Source of the DNA: an uncultured Alphaproteobacteria bacterium
Lineage (GTDB): Bacteria > Pseudomonadota > Alphaproteobacteria > Rhizobiales > Hyphomicrobiaceae
Reading direction: 5' to 3'
Assembly: GCA_937950105.1 (NCBI GenBank)
Contig: CALFEM010000159.1
Coordinates: 1 to 8,007, forward strand
DNA length: 8,007 nt
The number at the start of each line of letters is the position of its first letter. The stretch's first letter is position 1. The notes under the pieces are model-generated. The model worked only from the letters and a program-made list of their open reading frames with translations, searched no databases and was not told where the DNA came from. Shown here piece by piece: positions 1 to 5,049 of this stretch. The translations under genes were made by a program, and so were the position numbers.

Positions 1-46
1 CGAGCGATGTGTTCGGACGCATCTGCGCGGCCGAACACATCGCTCG
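1..46. repeat. Perfect 16-bp inverted repeat at the contig end
   Basis: Bases 1-16 (CGAGCGATGTGTTCGG) are the exact reverse complement of bases 31-46, separated by a 14-base loop. The repeat begins at the very first base. This pattern is expected when a read or assembly path folds back on itself, though a real hairpin inside a coding region cannot be excluded. If it is an artefact, the first 16 to 30 bases are not genomic in this order. Confidence 0.85.
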
Positions 47-134
47 GCTGGAAAGGCTTCCTCTGCCTGCCGGGATCGTCAACGGGTATCTCCACGCCCG
101 CGCCGGCGCTCACCGTCTCGTCGAGACGCAATGA
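3..134 (+). CDS. C-terminal fragment of an unrecognised protein (5' end missing)
   Basis: A frame open from the left edge gives 43 codons ending in TGA at 132-134. The translation, with segments such as AAEHIARLERLPLPAG and IVNGYLHARAGAHRLVE, looks like real protein: balanced composition, helix-like pattern and mostly G/C third positions. The other two + frames give Arg/Ser-rich or low-complexity translations. I do not recognise the family. The gene converges on the sensor kinase gene, leaving about 130 bases between the stops. The first few codons lie in the terminal inverted repeat and may be artefactual. A competing - strand frame is also open here, so this is a tentative call. Confidence 0.35.
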   Translation, partial: SDVFGRICAAEHIARLERLPLPAGIVNGYLHARAGAHRLVETQ

Positions 135-265
135 TCGTGTCGCGGTCCCGCATTGCGACGTGATATGCAACCGTTGCGATGGCGCAAGTTCAGTCGGCCG
201 CTGAGAGCGGGGAACTCCTCCGCCAGCATACCCGAGCGCCCGGTCATCCCGATCGCGGAGATCTG
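135..265. other. Intergenic region between convergent genes
   Basis: This stretch lies between the stop of the partial left-end frame and the stop of the sensor kinase gene. A short dyad (CCGCT-GAG-AGCGG at 198-210) is visible, but no T-run follows it on either strand, so I do not call it an intrinsic terminator. I see no tRNA or other RNA gene. Confidence 0.4.
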
Positions 266-1651
266 TCAAGCGCGCAGGTCTTCGGCTTGAGCTGCGGGGA
301 GGTCGAGGATGGCGCGGAGCCCGCCGCTTGCCGCCCCAGCGAGTTCGAGCCCGCCACCATAGAGCCCGGCGAGATGCGCAACGATCGAGAGGCCGAGGCC
401 GTGCCCCCTTGCGCCTCCGAGGTCGGCCACTCCGCCCTCAAGTGTCTCGCCGCGCACGATCGCGGCTGCCCACTCCGCCTCATCGAGTCCCGGTCCATCG
501 TCGTCGACGCACAGGCGCAGGCGCTCGCCGCGTTCTCCCTGCACAAGGGTGGCGGAGATGACGATCCGGCTCACCGCCCACTTGGCGGCATTGTCTGCAA
601 GGTTGCCGAGCATCTCACCGAGATCTTCTCCATCACCTGCAAAGAGCATGCTGTCACCGGCGTCGATGGTGACGCCCAGATGCGGATGCAGTTTGGCCAA
701 CGTGAAGCGGACGTCGTCGAGGACCGGTGCGATCCGGGCGCAGGAGCGCGTTCGATAGCCGGCGGCGGCGCGGGCGCGCACCAGATGGTGCTCGACGACG
801 CGCTGCATGCGACGGGTTTCGGTCTCCAGCGCCTCGCCAGATAGTCCGCCGATGCGCGTCGCTTCGTTGGCGATGATCGCGATGGGAGTTTTCAGCGCGT
901 GGGCGAGGTCTCCTGCCTCGGCCCGGGCGCGCTCCAGCTTTGCCTCTCGCTCCGCAAGCAGGACGTCGATCTCCTCGAGCAGCGGCCGCAACTCACTGGG
1001 GGCATCGGCAATATACATGCGTGCGCGACGGCCCCGCCGGATTTCATTGAGGCTCTCGCGCACGATCGTCAGCGGACGCAATCCGTATCCGACCTGCAGG
1101 AATGCCGCGGCGCCGAGCGCGATTGCGAGCAGGACGAGCGAAAACGCCAGCAGGCGGGTGAAGCTCAGAACCTCCGCGTGGATTTCATGGATCGGGCCTG
1201 CAACCAGGATGGATAACGGCTCGTCCTTCTCGGGGAAGCGAATCGACTGCGCGACGATGCGCAACGGTTCGCCGGCAGGCCATTCTGCTTCGAGGATCCT
1301 GAAAGGACCGCTATCAGGGCTCGCGATGGGCAGGCTTGCCGAACCGAGCGATGCCGAGCGGCGCAGCACGCGATCGTTTGCTCGCACCTCCCAGTACCAG
1401 CCCGAAAGCGGTGGTTTGAAACGCGGGTCTGCCGGTTCCCACGTCAGCGCCAGGCTGCCGTCATCGGCGACCTCGGCGGCAGCCGCGATCTCCTCCAGAT
1501 GATCGTGCAGGCGCGTATCCATGTGACGTTCGACATGGATACGGAACAGTACGGCGAGAACGGTCCCCGTCAGCAGCAGAGCGGCGGTGATCCACGCCAG
1601 CGAGGCCATCAGCAGCCGGGCGCGCAACGACGAGGTGAGGCGCGTCATCAT
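266..1651 (-). CDS. Membrane sensor histidine kinase, PhoQ/FeuQ-like
   Basis: This 461-residue kinase senses a periplasmic signal and would phosphorylate the response regulator encoded upstream. In order: a membrane segment at about 13-37; a periplasmic sensor region of about 125 residues; a second membrane segment at about 165-187; a HAMP-like linker; the H-box GDLAHALKTP with phospho-acceptor His251; the N-box NLADNAAKW (350-358); the G1 box DDDGPGL (383-389); and the G2 box GHGLGLSIV (416-424). All catalytic boxes look intact, and the GDLAHALKTP form is typical of PhoQ/FeuQ-like kinases. The start is one of two tandem ATGs. The first overlaps the regulator stop as ATGA and there is no strong ribosome site, so translation is probably coupled to the regulator. 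The open frame continues further upstream, but that part only shadows the regulator gene. The ligand is not predictable from the sequence. Confidence 0.9.
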   Translation of the reverse strand: MMTRLTSSLRARLLMASLAWITAALLLTGTVLAVLFRIHVERHMDTRLHDHLEEIAAAAEVADDGSLALTWEPADPRFKPPLSGWYWEVRANDRVLRRSASLGSASLPIASPDSGPFRILEAEWPAGEPLRIVAQSIRFPEKDEPLSILVAGPIHEIHAEVLSFTRLLAFSLVLLAIALGAAAFLQVGYGLRPLTIVRESLNEIRRGRRARMYIADAPSELRPLLEEIDVLLAEREAKLERARAEAGDLAHALKTPIAIIANEATRIGGLSGEALETETRRMQRVVEHHLVRARAAAGYRTRSCARIAPVLDDVRFTLAKLHPHLGVTIDAGDSMLFAGDGEDLGEMLGNLADNAAKWAVSRIVISATLVQGERGERLRLCVDDDGPGLDEAEWAAAIVRGETLEGGVADLGGARGHGLGLSIVAHLAGLYGGGLELAGAASGGLRAILDLPAAQAEDLRA

Positions 1652-2313
1652 GCGGCCCCGGGATCGAGCGCGTAGCCGTGGCCTCTTCGGGTTTCGATGA
1701 GGTTCTGCCCGATCTTCTTGCGCAGGCGCGTGATCAGAACCTCGACGACGTTCGAATCGCGGTCGCCGCCGTCGCTGTAGATATGCTCCAGCAACTCGGT
1801 CTTGGAGATCACTTTGCCCTGGTGATGCATCAGATAGGCAAGGGCGCGATACTCGAGCGAGGTGAGGTCGAGCGGCGCCCCATCGAGGCTGATGCGCCTT
1901 GCCGAAGGATCGAGACGCAGGCCACCGGCTGTGATGGCGCCGCTCGCATGACCGCACGAGCGGCGTATCAATGCCTCGATGCGGGCAAGAAGCTCCTCCA
2001 TCTCGAACGGCTTCGCAAGGTAGTCGTCGGCCCCTTTGTGCAAGCCCTGCACCTTCTTGCGCCACGAGCCGCGCGCGGTAAGTATGACGACCGGCATGGT
2101 GCGACCGGCCGCGCGCCAGCGCGCGAGCAGCGTCAAGCCGTCGAGGGTCGGCAATCCGAGATCGAGTATGACGGCGTCGAACGTCTACGTGTCGCCGCTG
2201 AACCAGCCGTCCTCGCCGTCGCGCACCCAGTCGACGCCGTACCCGGCTCGTGTGAGGGCATCCCGGATCTGCACGGCCAGCCGATCATCGTCTTCGACAA
2301 GAAGGAGACGCAT
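1648..2313 (-). pseudogene. OmpR/PhoP-family response regulator interrupted by in-frame TAG at codon 43
   Basis: Reading from the ATG at 2313 gives a standard regulator of 221 codons apart from a TAG at 2185-2187 (codon 43). The receiver has the acidic pocket VEDDD (6-10), phospho-acceptor Asp51 in ILDLGLP, Thr79 in ILTARG and Lys101 in LAKPF. The C-terminal winged-helix DNA-binding domain (about 125-221) keeps the family signatures SLEYRALAYLM and RRGHGYALDP. A GAGG lies 8 bases before the start and the PepSY stop lies 15 bases upstream. The frame is unbroken on both sides of the TAG, consistent with one substitution such as GAG to TAG. Re-initiation at the TTG at 2154 would give 168 residues lacking Asp51. 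Possible readings are a sequencing error, a true null allele, or suppression. The stop could also lower translation of the coupled kinase. Family assignment is strong; functional status is uncertain. Confidence 0.85.
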
Positions 2314-2328
2314 GCCCGTTGCCTCGCC

Positions 2329-2739
2329 TTACCAATGGCCGCGCTTGCGCTGATGACGACGATCATCGTCGTCGTCGTGGCCATGATCGTCATCATCCTC
2401 GTCGTGGCGAGCGATCGGGGCGAGTGTGGCGGGGTCATAGTAGAGCTTCAGCACCTGTCCATCGGGAAGCAACAGCTTCACCTCGTAGACATCGCTACCG
2501 CCGGGGCGCTTGGCGTGTTCGCGCTCGATCTTGAGGATGCTGGCGTTCGGATAGGCATTCTTGACCGCCGCGACGAGCTGCGCGACGTCTCCCGACGCCA
2601 TGGGTAGCGACCTGTCGGCGCGCGCAGGGGAGAGCGCCGCCAGCGGAATGAGCACTGCGAAACCGATCACGGCGGCGCGAACGACGCCTGATGCGCGGCT
2701 GACAGCCGACAGCGGCGCAGTCTTCCCCACAATCGTCAT
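2329..2739 (-). CDS. Secreted PepSY-like protein with Asp/His-rich C-terminal tail
   Basis: This 136-residue protein probably acts in the periplasm. A long signal peptide spans about 1-42, with a hydrophobic core at 20-37 and a likely cut after SPARA. A PepSY-like fold follows at about 48-110: the helix DVAQLVAAVKNAYPNASI, then strands around VYEVKLLLPDGQVLKLYYDP. The end (112-136) is dominated by Asp and His, then Arg/His/Lys, and could bind cations. PepSY-like proteins often sit beside PhoP-type two-component genes, where a sensory or accessory role has been suggested. Here the gene is first in the operon, 15 bases before the regulator. The start has a strong GGAG 7 bases upstream. The tail is encoded by GAT/GAC/CAT-type triplet repeats that could vary in length. 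The specific function is not established. Confidence 0.82.
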   Translation of the reverse strand: MTIVGKTAPLSAVSRASGVVRAAVIGFAVLIPLAALSPARADRSLPMASGDVAQLVAAVKNAYPNASILKIEREHAKRPGGSDVYEVKLLLPDGQVLKLYYDPATLAPIARHDEDDDDHGHDDDDDRRHQRKRGHW

Positions 2740-2895
2740 GTGCCTTCTCCAGGAACTTGCGCCGCCTGCGATCTACCATCGCCAACCTTACAGCAACCTG
2801 AAGTCGGGTGTCAGGCCGGCTACAGCCGGCGTGGCGCATAGCAGGCGCCAACGCCGCGCCGGCAGGGTGAGGCGACGGATACTCGCAGGATCAGC
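2740..2895. promoter_or_regulatory. Divergent control region between PepSY/two-component and cytochrome operons
   Basis: These 156 bases separate two divergent operons and must hold promoters for both. The PepSY-proximal half carries an 11-bp-spaced direct repeat (listed separately). The cytochrome-proximal half carries two adjacent short inverted repeats: GCCGGC-TACA-GCCGGC at 2815-2830 and TGGCGC-7-GCGCCA at 2832-2850. A third GCCGGC lies at 2858-2863. An AGGA at 2887-2890 is the ribosome site of the cytochrome gene. I see no convincing sigma-70 -35/-10 pair in either direction. Confidence 0.6.
2783..2801 (-). promoter_or_regulatory. Candidate response-regulator box: AGGTTG-N5-AGGTTG
   Basis: Read on the - strand, TCAGGTTG is followed one helical turn later (11 bp) by TAAGGTTG, giving two identical AGGTTG hexamers separated by five bases. 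Tandem hexamers with 5-bp spacing are the classical layout of PhoP boxes and of many OmpR/PhoB-family sites. The box lies 44-62 bases before the PepSY start codon, suitable for autoregulation. Being between divergent genes, it could also control the cytochrome operon. The hexamer differs from the enterobacterial PhoP consensus, so recognition by this regulator is inferred. Confidence 0.5.
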
Positions 2896-4023
2896 ATGAG
2901 AGCCGACCCGAACAAGCGCATCCCGGTATGGGACCGTCTCGTCAGAACCTTTCACTGGGGGCTCGTCGCCGCGGTCACGATCGCACTTGCGACGGGATTT
3001 CTCGAAACAGCTTCGCTGCTCGATCTTCACGTAGCAGCGGGGGTGCTGATTGGCGTGCTGCTGGCGCTCCGCGTCGTCTGGGGTTTCACCGGAACGACCT
3101 ACGCCCGCTTTGCGAGTTTCGTCGTCTCGCCGCCGACGCTGTCGCGTCATGTTGCGGCGATGCTGCGCGGCACGGCGAAGCCGCACGTCGGGCACAATCC
3201 GCTCGGCGGCTGGATGATCCTCTCGCTGATGACGACGCTGACAGTTCTGCTCGTCACCGGCGTCGCTGTTCTCGGTGGCGTGCTGAAGGACGGACCGCTG
3301 GCGCCGTTCGCATCGTTCGCGACCGGCCGCCAGCTCAAGGAACTGCACGAGCTGGCAGCCTTCACCCTGCTGGCGCTCATAGGCCTGCACGTCACCGGAA
3401 TTGTGGTCGAGAGCCTGCGTACGCGCGAGAGCCTGATCGTTGCAATGCTGCGAGGCTGGAAGCATCGGCGTGCTGATGCGGAACCGGCACCGCCAAGGCA
3501 AGCAATGCCGGCGCTGGCGGGCATACTCTCGCTCCTGGTGCTGCTGTCGGCCGGCGTCGCCACCGCGCACTTCTCCCGCCTGCCGGTCGCAGGCCTGCCT
3601 TCGCAGCCTCTCGATACGGTCTACGCGAAGGAATGCGGGGCGTGTCATTCGCCGCACCATCCGAGCATCGCGACGGCAGCGACGTGGGCGTCGGTCATGC
3701 GCGGGCTCGACCGCCATTTCGGCGACAATGCGAGCCTCGACGCGCCCGTCGCCACGCGGCTCGCCGCCTATCTAGCCGACAACGGCGCCGAGCATTGGGA
3801 CACGCAGGCGTCCAACCGACTGGCACGCTCCGCCGCGACCGATCCCCTGCGCATCACGGCCACCGATGGCTGGCAGCGACTGCACCGCCACGTCGACAAA
3901 ACGGTCTTCGATCGCAAAAGCGTCGGCGGGCGGGTCAACTGCTCGCGCTGTCACGGCGACGCCGAGGCGGGCCGTTTCGATCCGCGCGCCATCCACATTC
4001 CAGAGGAGAAGCAGACACCATGA
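2896..4023 (+). CDS. Cytochrome b561-type membrane protein fused to a periplasmic diheme cytochrome c
   Basis: This 375-residue protein probably takes electrons from quinol and passes them to periplasmic cytochromes. Residues 10-190 form a four-helix b561/hydrogenase-type cytochrome b, with likely heme b ligands His20 (TFHW), His45 (LDLH), His151 (KELHEL) and His165 (IGLH). A further hydrophobic segment at about 205-224 would carry the chain to the periplasm. The C-terminal module has two c-type heme sites, CGACH (247-251) and CSRCH (349-353), and resembles DHC in the stretches HFGDNASLD and DPLRIT. AGGA lies 5 bases before the ATG. The TGA overlaps the next start as ATGA, indicating coupled translation. 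As I recall, in Rhodobacter sphaeroides the cytochrome b and DHC are separate proteins, so the fusion is notable. Family assignment is firm; electron donor and acceptor are inferred. Confidence 0.9.
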   Translation: MRADPNKRIPVWDRLVRTFHWGLVAAVTIALATGFLETASLLDLHVAAGVLIGVLLALRVVWGFTGTTYARFASFVVSPPTLSRHVAAMLRGTAKPHVGHNPLGGWMILSLMTTLTVLLVTGVAVLGGVLKDGPLAPFASFATGRQLKELHELAAFTLLALIGLHVTGIVVESLRTRESLIVAMLRGWKHRRADAEPAPPRQAMPALAGILSLLVLLSAGVATAHFSRLPVAGLPSQPLDTVYAKECGACHSPHHPSIATAATWASVMRGLDRHFGDNASLDAPVATRLAAYLADNGAEHWDTQASNRLARSAATDPLRITATDGWQRLHRHVDKTVFDRKSVGGRVNCSRCHGDAEAGRFDPRAIHIPEEKQTP

Positions 4024-4445
4024 AACCGATACGAACACTCGTGCTCGCCGCGCTCTTCCCGGTCGTCACGGCGGCTGCCGCGCTCGCCGCCATGTCGCCG
4101 GCGCGCCAAGCCATCTTCGACGAGTACCTCAGCGCGGCGCGCACCGCCGAGGCCCGATTCGAGGCGTCGACGGTACGCGGCGAGACGTTCTTTCGCGGCC
4201 AGCACACGGGCGGCAAGGTCGACACGCCGTCCTGCACGAGTTGCCACACGAGCGACCTCAAGAAGCCGGGCAAATCGCGCGCCGGCAAGGACATCGAGCC
4301 GATGGCCGCTTCGGTGAATTCGAAGCGCTACACCGATGCCGCCGATGTCGCCAAATGGCTGAAGCGCAACTGCAGCGACGTACTCGGCCGCGAATGCACC
4401 GCGCCCGAGAAGGCCGACGTTCTCGCCTATCTGTTGTCACTTTGA
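4020..4445 (+). CDS. shp: SHP-like oxygen-binding monoheme cytochrome c (DUF1924)
   Basis: This 141-residue periplasmic cytochrome has a signal peptide (about 1-23, cut near ALA-A), one heme site CTSCH at 72-76, and the conserved stretch around EPMAASVN. Rhodobacter SHP is a high-spin cytochrome c whose Asn sixth ligand leaves on reduction so that O2 can bind. From memory its ligands are His47 and Asn88, 41 residues apart in a 112-residue mature protein. Here His76 and Asn117 are also 41 apart, and a 112-residue core would end exactly at residue 141. Cys118 and Cys126 are non-heme cysteines that could form the disulfide reported for this family. GAGGAG lies 11 bases before the ATG, which overlaps the upstream TGA. 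The gene sits between two DHC-encoding genes. Its physiological substrate is not settled in the literature I know. Confidence 0.85.
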   Translation: MKPIRTLVLAALFPVVTAAAALAAMSPARQAIFDEYLSAARTAEARFEASTVRGETFFRGQHTGGKVDTPSCTSCHTSDLKKPGKSRAGKDIEPMAASVNSKRYTDAADVAKWLKRNCSDVLGRECTAPEKADVLAYLLSL

Positions 4446-4461
4446 AACCGGAGATCGACGC

Positions 4462-4950
4462 ATGATATCGCTCCAGACGCTACGTGCCGCACTGCTTCCG
4501 CTTGCCTGTTCGATCTTCGCTGCCACAGCGGTGGCCGACGGGATCTCGGTCAAGCCGATTGACGATGCGGCGACGGCGAAGGAATGCAGCGCCTGCCACA
4601 TGCTGTATCCGGCAGGGCTCTTGCCGGCGCGTTCCTGGGCCCGCCTGATGAACAGCCTCGGCGATCACTTCGGGGACAATGCGACCCTCGACGACGCATT
4701 GCGCGCGCGCATCACCGAGTACTTGTCAGCCAATGCCGGCGATACCGGCGGCCGCGGCAACAAGATGGTGCGCGACATTCCGTCCGATGCGAGCCCGCTC
4801 AGGATCACCGAGCTCCCCTATTTCCTGCGCAAGCACAACAAGAAAGGCCGCATCGCGCCTGAAACGCTGAAGCGGCGCGGCGCCAGGTCGCCTTCCGACT
4901 GCAAGGCCTGTCACGAACAGGCAGAGAAGGGCTTCTTCGACGACGATTGA
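4462..4950 (+). CDS. dhc: Soluble diheme cytochrome c, DHC family
   Basis: This 162-residue periplasmic protein has a signal peptide (about 1-25, cut near AVA-D) and two heme c sites, CSACH (42-46) and CKACH (147-151), matching the DHC architecture. In Rhodobacter, DHC is the proposed electron donor to SHP, and here it follows the SHP gene by 16 bases with GGAG 8 bases before the ATG. It is clearly related to the C-terminal half of the b561 fusion two genes upstream: both share AKEC-x-ACH, a Trp/Met helix, HFGDNA-x-LD and a PLRIT segment, with similar spacing between hemes. The cluster therefore has one membrane-tethered and one soluble DHC. The Asp/Glu-rich C-terminus (GFFDDD) may help docking to a basic partner, which is inference. 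Confidence 0.9.
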   Translation: MISLQTLRAALLPLACSIFAATAVADGISVKPIDDAATAKECSACHMLYPAGLLPARSWARLMNSLGDHFGDNATLDDALRARITEYLSANAGDTGGRGNKMVRDIPSDASPLRITELPYFLRKHNKKGRIAPETLKRRGARSPSDCKACHEQAEKGFFDDD

Positions 4951-4972
4951 AGACTGCTGTCGACCAGGACGG

Positions 4973-4999
4973 AGGGCCTCACCGGCCCTTCGCTTCTTG
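4973..4999 (+). terminator. Probable intrinsic terminator of the cytochrome operon
   Basis: AGGGCC (4973-4978) pairs with GGCCCT (4984-4989) around the five-base loop TCACC. T-rich sequence follows (TTCGCTTCTTGCTT), starting 23 bases after the dhc stop. The T tract is interrupted by C and G, so termination may be partial. The opposing receptor gene stops at 5050, so convergent transcription meets here. Confidence 0.5.
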
Positions 5000-5049
5000 C
5001 TTCGTGGAGGCTCGAGTAAGAACCTCCCGCCAACGCGCCAGGTTGATCG

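Noticed and set aside
198..210. CCGCT-GAG-AGCGG hairpin after the kinase gene
   Set aside because: It has only a five-base stem and no T-run on either strand. Such a dyad is expected by chance in GC-rich DNA.
179..844. Long + strand frame opposite the kinase gene (221 residues)
   Set aside because: It is antisense to the conserved catalytic domain, with no recognisable motifs. Long antisense frames are common in GC-rich genes; the same applies to + strand frames at 807-1502, 1678-2607, 5092-6282 and 6307-7392.
1652..2065. 138-residue N-terminal extension of the sensor kinase frame
   Set aside because: It is an Arg-rich shadow of the response regulator in another frame. The tandem ATG at 1651/1648, overlapping the regulator stop, gives a proper membrane-anchored kinase.
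3633..4019. N-terminal extension of the SHP frame upstream of 4020
   Set aside because: The extension is Arg/Ala-rich and overlaps the b561-DHC fusion in another frame. Starting at 4020 gives a clean signal peptide and an ATGA coupling.
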